From: JAUMBM01 sp964441755
GTDB taxonomy: Bacteria; Bacteroidota; Bacteroidia; Chitinophagales; Saprospiraceae
Direction of reading: 5' to 3'
Assembly: GCA_964441755.1 (NCBI GenBank)
Contig: CAYTVG010000014.1
Location: 1 to 64,000, forward strand
DNA: 64,000 nucleotides
Below, in pieces: positions 7,885 through 16,692 of the stretch (within the stretch, counting starts at the first letter, position 1; every line of letters begins with the position of its first letter). The position numbers and the translations under genes were made by a program. The notes below the pieces were generated by a model. It saw nothing but the letters and a program-made list of their open reading frames with translations, ran no database searches and was not told the DNA's origin.

Positions 7885-9506
7885 ACGAATACATATACGA
7901 CTACATCGTCATAGGCTCCGGTTTTGGCGGCAGCGTAGCTGCCTTACGGCTGGCCGAGAAAGGCTATTCTGTATTGGTTTTGGAAAAAGGCAAGCGCTGG
8001 CAGGCGCAGGATTTTCCGCGCAGCAACTGGCAGTTGTCGAAGTATCTGTGGGTGCCGGCCCTGCGCTGGTTTGGCTTTCAGCGGCTCAGCTTTTTTCGGG
8101 AGGTCATGGTCATCAGTGGTGTAGGCGTCGGAGGTGGATCCATCGTCTACGCCAATACCCACATACGCCCCCCCGACGCTTTTTACAGCAACCCCCGCTG
8201 GGCAGCTTTCAACAACTGGAAAGAAGTGTTGCGGCCCTTTTACGACCTGGCCAACCGCATGCTGGGGTCGGCGGTGTATACGCCTGAGTATGTCGAAGAC
8301 CGCCTGCTCAAAGAAGTTGCTGAAGAGATGGGCCGGGGGCATACGTATGGCCCGGTAGAAGGCGTAGGCATCTATCTCGGGTCACCACAACAGGCCGTTG
8401 ACCCCTATTTTGAAGGACTGGGGCCGCTGCGCACCGGCTGCACACACTGCGCCGGCTGCATGGTCGGCTGTCGACACGATGCCAAGAACACCCTCGACAA
8501 AAACTACCTCTGGCTGGCAGAGCGGCATTTTGGTGCCCGCATAGTAGCCGAAACACAGGCAGAACGCATAGATTTTGCCGACGGCCTCTACACCGTCAGC
8601 TGCCACAGCAGCACAGCCCGCTGGCGCAGGCAGCGAGTGCGCTACCAAAGCCGGGGGCTGGTTGTCAGTGCAGGCGTATTAGGCAGTATGGACCTGCTGC
8701 TGCGGCAAAAATACCAGTTTGCTTCGCTGCCCCGCCTGTCGGACCGGCTGGGAGAAAACCTCATGACCAACTCAGAAATGCTCAGCGGCGTGCTCGCTGC
8801 CCGCGAGAAACTCAACCACGGCATAGCCATCTCGCGCGTTTTTGCGCCCGATGAGCAGACGAATGTCGAGATCGTCAAATTTCCCGACGGCAGCGGCCTG
8901 ATGGCCCGGCTGGGCGCCATGGCTGCCGGACCGGGATCGCCGCCGGTGCGCACACTCAAAATGCTGTGGAATACCTTCCGCCACCCCCTCGATTTTCTGC
9001 GGGTAGTCTTCAACCGGCAGCTGGCCAGCACAGGCGTTTTCTTCCTCATCATGCAGACACTCGACAATGCTATGCGCATGCAACTGGGACGCGGCCTGCT
9101 GGGGCGCCGGCTCAGGATGGTCAATGACGGCCCCGAGCGGGTGCCTACTTTTATCCCCAAAGGACAGGAGGCCATGCTCCGCTATGCCCGCAAAGCGGGC
9201 GGCGTGCCGCAAAATGCTATCACCGAGATAACCCTCAATCTGGCCACAACCGCCCACATCCTCGGAGGTTGCCCTATGGGCACTGATGCCGATACCGGCG
9301 TTGTAGACCCACAGTTTAGGGTGCACGGATACCCCAATATGTACATCCTCGACGGATCTGTCATCCCCTGCAATCTGGGTGTCAATCCCTCCCTGACCAT
9401 CACAGCCCTCAGCGAGTATGCCATGTCGCTGGTCCCCGACAAGCCCGGCCACCAGGGACTGTCGCTCGAAGCGCGCATGGCCGCACAGCGAGCGCAGCAA
9501 GTGTAG
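7875..9506 (+). CDS. GMC family FAD-dependent oxidoreductase (cholesterol-oxidase-like subgroup)
   Basis: Flavoprotein oxidising an alcohol group, 543 residues from the ATG at 7875; an in-frame ATG at 7854 would add seven residues. The FAD dinucleotide site is VIGSGFGGSVAALRLAEKG and the second FAD contact is ISGVGVGGGSIVYANT. The C-terminal GMC signature is HILGGCPMG followed by YILDGSVIPCNLGVNPSLT, which carries the catalytic His and Asn region. A four-Cys cluster CTHCAGCMVGC (CxxCxxCxxxC) with the following AKNTLDKNYL sits near residues 190-210, a pattern shared with other members of this bacterial subgroup. There is no signal peptide. The substrate is unknown (sterol, terpenoid or other alcohol). 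The overlapping dyad suggests regulation at the start. Confidence 0.85.
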   Translation: MHTNEYIYDYIVIGSGFGGSVAALRLAEKGYSVLVLEKGKRWQAQDFPRSNWQLSKYLWVPALRWFGFQRLSFFREVMVISGVGVGGGSIVYANTHIRPPDAFYSNPRWAAFNNWKEVLRPFYDLANRMLGSAVYTPEYVEDRLLKEVAEEMGRGHTYGPVEGVGIYLGSPQQAVDPYFEGLGPLRTGCTHCAGCMVGCRHDAKNTLDKNYLWLAERHFGARIVAETQAERIDFADGLYTVSCHSSTARWRRQRVRYQSRGLVVSAGVLGSMDLLLRQKYQFASLPRLSDRLGENLMTNSEMLSGVLAAREKLNHGIAISRVFAPDEQTNVEIVKFPDGSGLMARLGAMAAGPGSPPVRTLKMLWNTFRHPLDFLRVVFNRQLASTGVFFLIMQTLDNAMRMQLGRGLLGRRLRMVNDGPERVPTFIPKGQEAMLRYARKAGGVPQNAITEITLNLATTAHILGGCPMGTDADTGVVDPQFRVHGYPNMYILDGSVIPCNLGVNPSLTITALSEYAMSLVPDKPGHQGLSLEARMAAQRAQQV

Positions 9507-9558
9507 TTTTATTGACCGACCGCCTGCCGACAGCAGGCGCACTATACGTCTCACATAT

Positions 9559-10107
9559 ATGGAAAGTACAAATTTGCCCCCACCGCTGCAGCAGCGCCTG
9601 CGGGATATGACAACAGCGCTGGACGATCTCTTATTGCAGTTGGAAGCCTATGACGACGAACAGCTCAACCGCCCGCCCGGCCCCGGCCGGTGGTCGGCCA
9701 TGCAGGTGCTGCAGCACCTGATGCTGGCCGAAAAGCTGTCGCAGCAATACATTGTAAAAAAGCAGCACACCCTGCCCGGGCAGCTGCCTTCGGCAGGCTT
9801 TGGCACCTGGTGGCGGGCGATGCTGGTGTGGTTTTTCCTATACCTCCCCTTCAAGCGCAAAGCGCCTGCCATGGTTGCCGAAGGGGCGCTGCCTGCCTAC
9901 GCTACGCTGGCAGCAACGGCTGCCGAGTGGCGGCAGCAGCGGCAAGAGCTGCAGGAGCTGCTGGCCGGCCTCAACCCGGCACTCCACAAGAAAGCTTTTT
10001 ACCGGCACCCCGTTGCGGGCAGCATGACCACTGCCGGCATGCTCGACTTTTTCCAGTGGCATATAGAACACCACCACCGGCAGCTGCGCGAATGCCTCGG
10101 GGCATGA
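9559..10107 (+). CDS. DinB-like (DUF664-type) metal-binding protein
   Basis: A four-helix DinB/YfiT-superfamily protein of 182 residues from the ATG at 9559. The frame is open further upstream, but that part overlaps the GMC gene. The metal-site histidines are visible: one in the helix MQVLQHLMLAEK (about residue 55) and an H-x3-H pair in DFFQWHIEHHHRQL near the end. The R-W-S pattern in PGPGRWSAMQ is typical of the superfamily. A hydrophobic stretch (MLVWFFLYLPF) follows the first helix. DinB-like proteins often act as thiol-dependent transferases; the reaction here is unknown. A strong terminator follows. Confidence 0.75.
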   Translation: MESTNLPPPLQQRLRDMTTALDDLLLQLEAYDDEQLNRPPGPGRWSAMQVLQHLMLAEKLSQQYIVKKQHTLPGQLPSAGFGTWWRAMLVWFFLYLPFKRKAPAMVAEGALPAYATLAATAAEWRQQRQELQELLAGLNPALHKKAFYRHPVAGSMTTAGMLDFFQWHIEHHHRQLRECLGA

Positions 10108-10119
10108 GCCCCCAATGAC

Positions 10120-10153
10120 AGCGGGCATGGCGGCACAAGCCACCATGCCCGCT
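10120..10153. terminator. Bidirectional hairpin terminator between DinB-like gene and nupC
   Basis: The stem AGCGGGCATGGcgg pairs with ccaCCATGCCCGCT and is followed by ATTTTTA on the plus side. It lies between two convergent genes. Confidence 0.75.
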
Positions 10154-10170
10154 ATTTTTATGGCTTTTTT

Positions 10171-11472
10171 TTAGGCAAAAAGGCCTGCAATGCAGGCTGT
10201 GAAAAAGCAGGCGATGGTGCCCCCGATCAGCGACTTGATGCCCAGCTCCGTCAGCGCCTGCCGCTGGCTGGGCGCAATGGCGCTGATGCCGCCAATCTGG
10301 ATGCCGATAGACGCGAAATTGGAAAAGCCGCAGAGCGCGTACGTAGCGATAAGCGTAGCCTTGTCCGACAATTCGATCCCGGCTTGCTGCATATTGTTGA
10401 GCTCGGCATAGGCCACAAATTCATTGATTACCGTCTTTTGCCCCAGCAACTGGCCGACCAGCAGTACATCCTGGGCCGGAACGCCCAGAATCCAGGCAAA
10501 TGGCGCAAAAATCAGCCCCAGCAGGTAGGTAAACGTGAAACCCTCGAAGCGGCCACCGGTAGCCTGCTGCACGTACTCATTGAGCCCCGTCCAGTTGCCC
10601 ACGCTGTGGAAAAGTATCTGGTTGGCCATATAGATGAGGGCCGTAAATACCAGCAACATAGCCCCCACATTGATGGCCAGCCGGAGTCCGTCGGTAGTGC
10701 CGCGGGCAATAGAATCGAGCAGGTTGTGGCTGTCGTCGTCGGCCATCCTGAGCTGTGCATCGGGGCTGACCGGCTGCGTCTCCGGGTAGAGCATCTTAGC
10801 CGCTACGATGGCTGCCGGTGCCGAAATGATCGAAGCTGTCAGCAAGTGCTTGGCAAAATAGCGCTGCGTTTCGGGATCATCGCCCCCCAGAAAACCTACA
10901 TAAGCCACAAATACACTGCCTGCGATGGTAGCCATACCCCCGGTCATGAGGCAGAGAATCTCCGACTTACTCATGCCTGCGAGGTAGGGCCTTACGACCA
11001 AAGGCGCTTCCGTCTGTCCGATGAATACATTGGCTGCTGCTGCCAGACTCTCAGGCCCTGTGAGCCCCATGGTTTTTGTCAGCAGCCAGGCAAGGCCGTA
11101 GACTACCTTTTGCAGTATGCCAAAATAATACAGAATGGCAGTCAGCGCACTGAAAAAAACGATGGTCGGCAGCACCTGAAAAGCAAAAATGTAGCCAAAA
11201 GTTTTTTGGTCCTGTACGATACTGCCAAAAAGGAAAGAAGCACCCGCCTGGGTAAATTGCAGGATAGCTCTGAAACCTTCCGACACCAGATCGAAAACAT
11301 TGCTCACGCCGGGAACCTTCAGGATCATCACCGCCAGCAACAATTGCAGCCCCAGCCCAATAGAAACGAGGCGCCAGTTGATGGCTGCGCGGTTGTTACT
11401 CAGGGCATAACAGATGCCCAACAATACAGCGAGGCCCAAAGAAGTTCTCGCAGCAGAGATAACTATTTCCAT
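10171..11472 (-). CDS. Concentrative nucleoside transporter (CNT/NupC family)
   Basis: Inner-membrane nucleoside symporter, 433 residues, the normal bacterial CNT length. Conserved pieces: AINWRLVSIGLGLQLLLA near the N-terminus, the gate-domain motif NVFIGQTEAPLVVRPYL (G-Q-T-E-x-P, nucleoside-contacting helical hairpin), LMTGGMATIAGSVFVAYV, and the C-terminal hairpin NEFVAYAEL with GFSNFASIGIQIGG. The substrate is probably uridine or other nucleosides, because uridine kinase is divergent 215 bp away and dihydroorotase follows that. The family is certain; specificity and coupling ion are inferred. Confidence 0.93.
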   Translation of the reverse strand: MEIVISAARTSLGLAVLLGICYALSNNRAAINWRLVSIGLGLQLLLAVMILKVPGVSNVFDLVSEGFRAILQFTQAGASFLFGSIVQDQKTFGYIFAFQVLPTIVFFSALTAILYYFGILQKVVYGLAWLLTKTMGLTGPESLAAAANVFIGQTEAPLVVRPYLAGMSKSEILCLMTGGMATIAGSVFVAYVGFLGGDDPETQRYFAKHLLTASIISAPAAIVAAKMLYPETQPVSPDAQLRMADDDSHNLLDSIARGTTDGLRLAINVGAMLLVFTALIYMANQILFHSVGNWTGLNEYVQQATGGRFEGFTFTYLLGLIFAPFAWILGVPAQDVLLVGQLLGQKTVINEFVAYAELNNMQQAGIELSDKATLIATYALCGFSNFASIGIQIGGISAIAPSQRQALTELGIKSLIGGTIACFFTACIAGLFA

Positions 11473-11648
11473 ATCTTCTGATTATGAATCAGTTGTTGAT
11501 TGACTGCAATTAGGCGGGTCTACTAGCTGCCGGGGCTTTGCCAGGCCGGACATTGCCCGGGCAGCTGCTCAGCCAGTTGATTTCGCCTGCTTTGCCGGCC
11601 AAATGTAATAAAACTAATTTACTCGCGTGCATTGCCGATTACTTTAGT

Positions 11649-11656
11649 TAATTTTG
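11649..11656 (+). promoter_or_regulatory. Putative -7 element of udk promoter (TAATTTTG)
   Basis: It matches TAnnTTTG and lies 31 nt before the ATG at 11688. The upstream TTG at 11632-11634 is too close (14 nt) for a good -33. Confidence 0.4.
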
Positions 11657-11687
11657 CGCGTCCTTGGCAAATCCGGGACCAACCGGC

Positions 11688-12350
11688 ATGAAACCGCTCG
11701 TTATTGGCATTACAGGGGGCAGTGGCTCCGGCAAAACCTCATTCATCCGCCAAATTCGCGATCATTTCTCTGTCGAGGAGCTCTGTGTGATTTCGCAGGA
11801 CGACTACTACCTCCCGCGGGAAGAGCAGCAGGTTGATGACGCCGGCGTCATCAATTTCGACCTGCCCAAAGCCATCGACAAGAAAGCCTTTATTCGGGAC
11901 GTCAAAAAACTGATGGAAGGAAAGACGGTCAGCCGGCAGGAATACACCTTCAACAATGCCATGGCCGCCGCGCGCGAATTGGTTTTCACGCCAGCGCCAG
12001 TCATTTTGGTAGAAGGTCTTTTTGTATTTCACTACAAAAAGATGAGCAGGCTGCTGGATCTGAAGGTCTATCTGCATGCCAAAGAAAATCTGAAAGTCAT
12101 ACGCCGCATCAAGCGCGATCGCGTAGAGCGCAACTATCCGCTGGAGGACGTTCTCTACCGCTACGAAAATCACGTGCTGCCCACTTTTGAGCGCTACATA
12201 AAGCCGTATATGGAAGATGCCGATATCATCATCAACAACAACCGGCAGTTCAATATGGGCCTCGACGTCATCATCGGCTACCTGACCCAGCATCTGGTGA
12301 CCTGCAAGCAAGCGAGTTCGATGGCTGCCGGACAGGAGGACAATCACTAG
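11688..12350 (+). CDS. udk: Uridine kinase (uridine/cytidine phosphorylation)
   Basis: P-loop kinase converting uridine or cytidine to the monophosphate in pyrimidine salvage; 220 residues from the ATG at 11688. The Walker A is GGSGSGKTS at residues 10-18, followed by the substrate segment SQDDYYLPREEQ, VINFDLPKAID, and the lid region RRIKRDRVERNYPLEDVLYRYENHVLP with its Arg cluster. The C-terminus ADIIINNN is also family-typical. An in-frame TTG at 11664 would add eight residues and is less likely. It is divergent from a nucleoside transporter and upstream of dihydroorotase, so it sits in a pyrimidine supply neighbourhood. Phosphoribulokinase is the related alternative but does not fit the context. 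Confidence 0.9.
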   Translation: MKPLVIGITGGSGSGKTSFIRQIRDHFSVEELCVISQDDYYLPREEQQVDDAGVINFDLPKAIDKKAFIRDVKKLMEGKTVSRQEYTFNNAMAAARELVFTPAPVILVEGLFVFHYKKMSRLLDLKVYLHAKENLKVIRRIKRDRVERNYPLEDVLYRYENHVLPTFERYIKPYMEDADIIINNNRQFNMGLDVIIGYLTQHLVTCKQASSMAAGQEDNH

Positions 12351-12469
12351 CTTACGTCTTTTTCTGCCAAAAATAAAGCGTAAATTTTGGGGGTAGAACG
12401 CAATCGAAAAAGCCTTTAGATTGTTTTTCGGTTGACATTATTTTTCTACCGGCTCAACGTAAGCAGACT

Positions 12470-13810
12470 ATGGCAACAACTGTCATCAAGAATGCCCGCA
12501 TCATCAATGAGGGGCAGATTATCGAAGGCGACCTCCTCATCGAGGACGGCTTATTCAGCCGCATCGGCGGCATCATAGAGCCCCCGGCGGGCAGCGTGGA
12601 AGTGAGGGCCGACGGCCTGCTGGCCATGCCCGGCATCATTGACGATCAGGTTCACTTTCGCGAGCCGGGACTCACTCACAAGGGCGATATCGGTAGCGAA
12701 GCCCGCGCAGCCGTGGCAGGAGGCATCACCTCTTTCATGGAGATGCCCAACGTAAAGCCGCCAACCCTCAACCAGACGCTGCTGGAAGAAAAGTACCAGA
12801 TTGCTGCCCGCAGCTCGCTGGCCAACTACTCTTTTTACATGGGCGTGTCCAACGACAACCTCGATGAGGTGCTGCGCACGGATCCATCGCGGGTGTGCGG
12901 ACTCAAAATATTTATGGGCTCGAGTACGGGCAATATGTTGGTCGATGATCAGCAGACGCTGGAAAATGTTTTTCGGGAGACGCCCATGCTCATCGCTGTC
13001 CACTGTGAAGACGAAGCTACCGTGCGTGCCAATGCTGCCGACGCCCGCGCTCGCTATGGTGAGGATGTACCCATGTACGAGCACCCGCACATCCGCTCGG
13101 TCGAAGCCTGCTACCTGTCGAGTTCCAGGGCTGTAGCGCTGGCACAAAAACACAACACCCGCCTGCACATTCTGCACATATCCACCCGCGACGAGCTGGC
13201 ACTTTTTGACCCCCACACGCCCCTGCGCCAAAAGCGCATCACCGCTGAGGTATGCGTGCACCACCTGTTTTTTAACGACACAGACTATGCGACCCTCGGA
13301 GCGCGCATCAAGTGGAATCCGGCGGTGAAGGGTGCCGAACACCAGTCGGCCTTGCTGCAGGGATTGCTCGATAACCGGCTCGATATTATTGCTACAGATC
13401 ACGCGCCCCATACCTGGGCCGAGAAGCAGCAGCCTTACTTCGACTGCCCTTCAGGCGGGCCTTTGGTGCAGCACGCCCTGCCCATGATGCTGCATTTTTA
13501 CCACGAAGGGGCAATCAGTCTGGAGCGCATTGTCGAAAAAATGTGCCATGCGCCGGCCGAGTGCTTTCGCCTGCGAAACCGGGGTTACCTGCGTGAAGGC
13601 TACCATGCGGATCTGATCCTGGTAGATCCTTCGGCCAGCTGGGAAGTCAACACCTCCAATATTTACTACAAGTGCGGCTGGTCGCCGCTCGAAGGCCGCA
13701 CCCTCAGAGGCAAGGTTGTCACGACTTTTGTCAATGGTGAAAAGGTCTGGGAAAACGGGCAGTTTTTTGACCACGGCCGAGGCCAGCGCCTGCTGTTTGA
13801 TGCACAATAG
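12470..13810 (+). CDS. pyrC: Dihydroorotase
   Basis: Amidohydrolase closing carbamoyl-aspartate to dihydroorotate in UMP synthesis; 446 residues. The metal-binding motif reads IIDDQVHFREPGLTHKGDI, where most members have D-x-H-x-H-x-R; here the first metal-site His position is Gln (D-Q-V-H-F-R), a form I associate with the Bacteroidota type. Others are MPNVKPPT, GLKIFMGSSTG, HCEDE, HILHIST and the Asp motif IIATDHAPH. The C-terminal LREGYHADLILVDP is the usual composite-domain strand. It lies 119 nt downstream of uridine kinase, probably with its own promoter. Allantoinase or hydantoinase are less likely given the neighbours. Confidence 0.9.
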   Translation: MATTVIKNARIINEGQIIEGDLLIEDGLFSRIGGIIEPPAGSVEVRADGLLAMPGIIDDQVHFREPGLTHKGDIGSEARAAVAGGITSFMEMPNVKPPTLNQTLLEEKYQIAARSSLANYSFYMGVSNDNLDEVLRTDPSRVCGLKIFMGSSTGNMLVDDQQTLENVFRETPMLIAVHCEDEATVRANAADARARYGEDVPMYEHPHIRSVEACYLSSSRAVALAQKHNTRLHILHISTRDELALFDPHTPLRQKRITAEVCVHHLFFNDTDYATLGARIKWNPAVKGAEHQSALLQGLLDNRLDIIATDHAPHTWAEKQQPYFDCPSGGPLVQHALPMMLHFYHEGAISLERIVEKMCHAPAECFRLRNRGYLREGYHADLILVDPSASWEVNTSNIYYKCGWSPLEGRTLRGKVVTTFVNGEKVWENGQFFDHGRGQRLLFDAQ

Positions 13811-13827
13811 CCGTAAGGCAAGCCGGC

Positions 13828-13858
13828 GAAGTTTATGCCGCAGGACGGCATAAACTTC
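13828..13858 (+). terminator. Hairpin after pyrC
   Basis: GAAGTTTATGCCG, loop CAGGA, CGGCATAAACTTC: a perfect 13-bp stem without a strong T-run. Confidence 0.6.
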
Positions 13859-13874
13859 CCGCAAATGTTAATAT

Positions 13875-13905
13875 TTGCGCTGCTGGTAAGAAAGGCCTAC
13901 CTTTG
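13875..13905 (+). promoter_or_regulatory. Bacteroidota-type promoter for the RlpA-SPOR gene
   Basis: TTG at 13875-13877, 20 nt, then TACCTTTG at 13898-13905. This is close to the consensus and 43 nt before the ATG. Confidence 0.6.
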
Positions 13906-13948
13906 TACGATAAATAGGTGATATAAAAGCTTATAAATTTACGAGCCC

Positions 13949-14932
13949 ATGAAAATTTTCTATGTTAACGCATTGCTGCTGCTTGCCCTGTCAGCCGAGT
14001 TGGGTGCACAGACATTCCAGTACCCTACCACCAACTCGCAGTCAATCCAATCCGAAAGCAGCAGAGAAGTGGCCGCCCTCAAAGGACAGATGACTGAAGG
14101 ATACGCTACCTACTATGCTGACTATATTGACAATATGCAAACAGCGCTGGGCGAAGTCTATCGTCGCGACCAAATGACGGCCTCTCACCGCAGTTACCCG
14201 CTGGGGACGCTGGTGCGCGTCACGCGCGAAGACACCCGACAGTCGGTAGACGTGCGCATCAATGATCGGGGGGCTTACTGCGACGACTGTGTCATTGACC
14301 TGAGCTGGATAGCTGCGCAGAGCCTCGATCTCGTACGTTCCGGCCGTACCCGCGTAAAAGTCCAGGTAATTGGCTACGCCGATGTAAATCCGGTGCCGCC
14401 TGTCGACCGCGACTATGCGCTGGCACCTGCCAGTATGCCCGCCGGCAGGAGGGAGCCCATGGGGAATCCTGCCGATTATTATGCTGCTACAGCTACACAA
14501 GCAGGCGCGAATCCCACGACACCTGTAAATTTTCCCGGCAGCATGCAAGCTCGCGGCGCCTACGAAGAAACAGAAGAAGCCCCTGAATGGGCTCCTAAGT
14601 CTGCTTCCCCGCGGCCGGCAGCACAACAGCCAAGTGGTACGGGTTTTCAGTGGGACAATGAGCCGCGCCCACGGGTAGGCAACTCCTCGCCCGCCCCCAG
14701 AGCTGCTGCCTCTTATGGCGTACAAACAGGCCTCTTTTCCAATATTGCCAACGCGCAGCGGCAACTGGAGCAACTCAATATGCAAGGTTACAGCAATGTA
14801 CTCATCAAACCCGACAGCAACGGTATGTTCCGCGTGCTGCTGGCTCCCTTTACCACAGAGGCCGAGGCAAGGCAATTCCTGCTGGAAGTACTTGGCCCCC
14901 GACAGATTGAGGGTGTAGTGTCTCCGCTGTAA
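13949..14932 (+). CDS. RlpA-like double-psi beta-barrel protein with SPOR domain
   Basis: Exported cell-wall protein of 327 residues. It has a signal peptide (MKIFYVNALLLLALSAELGAQ) with no lipobox. Residues about 50-150 form an RlpA-like DPBB domain: GYATYYAD, MTASHRSYPLGTLVRVTRE, VRINDRGAYCDDCVIDLSW, with the Asp of NDRG at the usual lytic-transglycosylase position. A Pro/Ala-rich linker follows. The C-terminus (about 252-327) is a SPOR domain (YGVQTGLFSNIANAQRQLEQL; FRVLLAPFTTEAEARQFL), which binds denuded septal glycan. RlpA cuts glycan strands lacking stem peptides during cell separation; that role is inferred here. A cysteine pair CDDC sits in the DPBB domain. Confidence 0.87.
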   Translation: MKIFYVNALLLLALSAELGAQTFQYPTTNSQSIQSESSREVAALKGQMTEGYATYYADYIDNMQTALGEVYRRDQMTASHRSYPLGTLVRVTREDTRQSVDVRINDRGAYCDDCVIDLSWIAAQSLDLVRSGRTRVKVQVIGYADVNPVPPVDRDYALAPASMPAGRREPMGNPADYYAATATQAGANPTTPVNFPGSMQARGAYEETEEAPEWAPKSASPRPAAQQPSGTGFQWDNEPRPRVGNSSPAPRAAASYGVQTGLFSNIANAQRQLEQLNMQGYSNVLIKPDSNGMFRVLLAPFTTEAEARQFLLEVLGPRQIEGVVSPL

Positions 14933-14962
14933 TAATCATACATGCTACATTTCCAGCCTGCT

Positions 14963-15081
14963 CCGGGCGGTCAGTGCCGCCCGGGGCAAGCTCAAGCAAA
15001 AGCCCGGTTTTATTTTTCTCGGAAAAATAAAACCGGGCTTTTGCTTATCCCTGCCTTTAGCCGCTTTTTGCGGCCAAAGGC
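14963..15081. terminator. Three-hairpin array after the RlpA-SPOR gene
   Basis: Stems at 14963-14983 (CCGGGCGG / CCGCCCGG), 14995-15045 (a perfect 24-bp stem with the AT-rich apex TTTTTC-tcg-GAAAAA) and 15053-15081 (GCCTTTagCCGC / GCGGccAAAGGC). Confidence 0.65.
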
Positions 15082-15131
15082 AACTGAACCCTTGCCCCCA
15101 CTTGATTGTTAGCAAGGGCAAAAGCAATTAA

Positions 15132-15899
15132 ATGCAGCACACAAGTGTAATGACCCGGATGACAACTGGCGCCTCCCCCTGGTATGCAAGCTGGTTTGAC
15201 TCCCCCTACTACCCCATGCTGTACAAGCAACGCGATGAGAACGAGGCGCGTGCCTTTATCGATCATCTCCTCGAAGCCTGGCAACCGCCTGCGAATGCCC
15301 GACTGCTCGACCTTGCCTGTGGCAGGGGGCGCTATAGCAAGTATCTGGCAGACAAGGGTTTTGATGTAACCGGTCTCGATTTGTCGCCCGCCAGTATACG
15401 ATATGCGCAGCAATATGAGCGGGATCGGCTTGCTTTTCACATACACGACATGCGCAAACCATTTAGAATCAACTATTTCGACGGAATTTTTAGTTTTTTC
15501 ACCAGTTTTGGTTATTTTGACAGGCGAACTGACGATCTTCGCACCCTCAAAAGCGTAGCAGCGGGACTCGTGCGCGGCGGGATTTTTTTTCTGGATTTTT
15601 TCAATCCGACGGTTGTTTTGCGGGAGCTGCTGCCGCATGAGGAAAAACAGGTTGGCGAGCTTACTTTTTTTATTGAACGCTATCCCCGGCACGGAATGCT
15701 GGTCAAAGACATACGTTTCGATGACCGGGGCAGAGACTATCATTTCACCGAGCGCGTAGCCTTGCTCTACGACCATGATTTTCGTCGATTATTCGAGCAG
15801 GCGGGTCTCGATCTCATTGACACTTTTGGCAATTACCAGCTACAACCCTTTGATAAAGAAAACAGTCCCCGGCTGATTATGATGGCACAAAAGCGATGA
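15132..15899 (+). CDS. Class I SAM-dependent methyltransferase
   Basis: Cytosolic methyltransferase, 255 residues. Motif I is LLDLACGRGRYSKYLAD, the beta2 acidic residue is in VTGLDLSPASI, motif II is YFDGIFSFFTSFGYF, and motif III is VRGGIFFLDFFNP. In-frame ATGs at 15150 and 15159 are alternative starts; the conserved part begins at WYASWFDSPYYPMLY. This pattern (SPYYPMLYKQRDENEA) recurs in Bacteroidota proteins of unknown substrate. The stop overlaps the next gene's start by 4 nt, so it is coupled to a PAP2 phosphatase, which hints at a lipid substrate without proving it. Confidence 0.78.
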   Translation: MQHTSVMTRMTTGASPWYASWFDSPYYPMLYKQRDENEARAFIDHLLEAWQPPANARLLDLACGRGRYSKYLADKGFDVTGLDLSPASIRYAQQYERDRLAFHIHDMRKPFRINYFDGIFSFFTSFGYFDRRTDDLRTLKSVAAGLVRGGIFFLDFFNPTVVLRELLPHEEKQVGELTFFIERYPRHGMLVKDIRFDDRGRDYHFTERVALLYDHDFRRLFEQAGLDLIDTFGNYQLQPFDKENSPRLIMMAQKR

Positions 15900-16483
15900 T
15901 GGATATATTAGCAACGGATTATCAAATTTTCGAGCTGCTCAACAGCCACCTCACGCACCCACTGCTCGATGCAGTCATGCCCTACTGGAGAGACAAGCTC
16001 AGCTGGCTGCCGCTGTATGTGGTAGCTGCCGGCTGGATATTGTACCGCTATCGGCGGGCGGGCCTGGGTCTGCTGCTGGTTGTAGCCCTGGCAGTAGGCA
16101 CAGCCGACCAAATTAGCAGTACGCTCATCAAAAAAAGTGTGAAGCGGGAGCGGCCCTGCCGCGAACAAAGGCTGCAGCCCGCTGCCAGAGTGCTGACCGG
16201 CTGCGGCGGTGGCTACAGTTTTCCTTCATCACATGCTTCCAACCACTTTGCGCTGGCAAGCCTGCTTGCGCTGAGCTGGGCCCGGGCTGCAAGCGCCCGC
16301 TGGCGGTGGGCACTCTTCCTGTGGGCAGGCAGCATTGCTTACGGACAGGTTTATGTAGGCCTGCACTACCCTGTTGATGTGCTGTTTGGTGCTCTCCTGG
16401 GAACGGCCATTGGCTGGGCTGCCGCCCGCCTGTACTGCCGGCTGCCGGCAGGCTGGCGCGAACCCGGCTTTTGCCCCGGCTGA
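15896..16483 (+). CDS. PAP2-family membrane phosphatase
   Basis: Integral membrane phosphatase of 195 residues with about five hydrophobic segments. The three-part PAP2 signature is visible: K-x6-RP as KKSVKRERP (about 80-88), PSSH as SFPSSHASNHF, and the last motif as YGQVYVGLHYPVDVLFG, with the His and Asp in place but Gly-Gln where an Ser-Arg is usual. It is likely to hydrolyse undecaprenyl pyrophosphate, phosphatidate or a similar lipid phosphate at the outer face of the inner membrane; which one cannot be told. It overlaps the upstream methyltransferase by ATGA and probably shares its transcript. Confidence 0.85.
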   Translation: MMDILATDYQIFELLNSHLTHPLLDAVMPYWRDKLSWLPLYVVAAGWILYRYRRAGLGLLLVVALAVGTADQISSTLIKKSVKRERPCREQRLQPAARVLTGCGGGYSFPSSHASNHFALASLLALSWARAASARWRWALFLWAGSIAYGQVYVGLHYPVDVLFGALLGTAIGWAAARLYCRLPAGWREPGFCPG

Positions 16484-16692
16484 CAATTCTGAGCAGCTGC
16501 TGTACCTTCGGTGACTGTCAGTATGCTGGTGTAAAATAGCCTGCAGGCAGGGCCACGCAGGCACAGACAACACAAAAAACCAATAAATTATCGTAATTCC
16601 GAAAAAACTTATTAGACTTGCATCTGCAATCGGTATATTCACTATATTAGTGTATTAAAGAATAATTCGTTAACCACCACTGCCAATAAAGT

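Noticed and set aside
10384..11481. 365-codon open frame opposite the nucleoside transporter
   Set aside because: Shadow of a well-conserved CNT gene, low-complexity translation.
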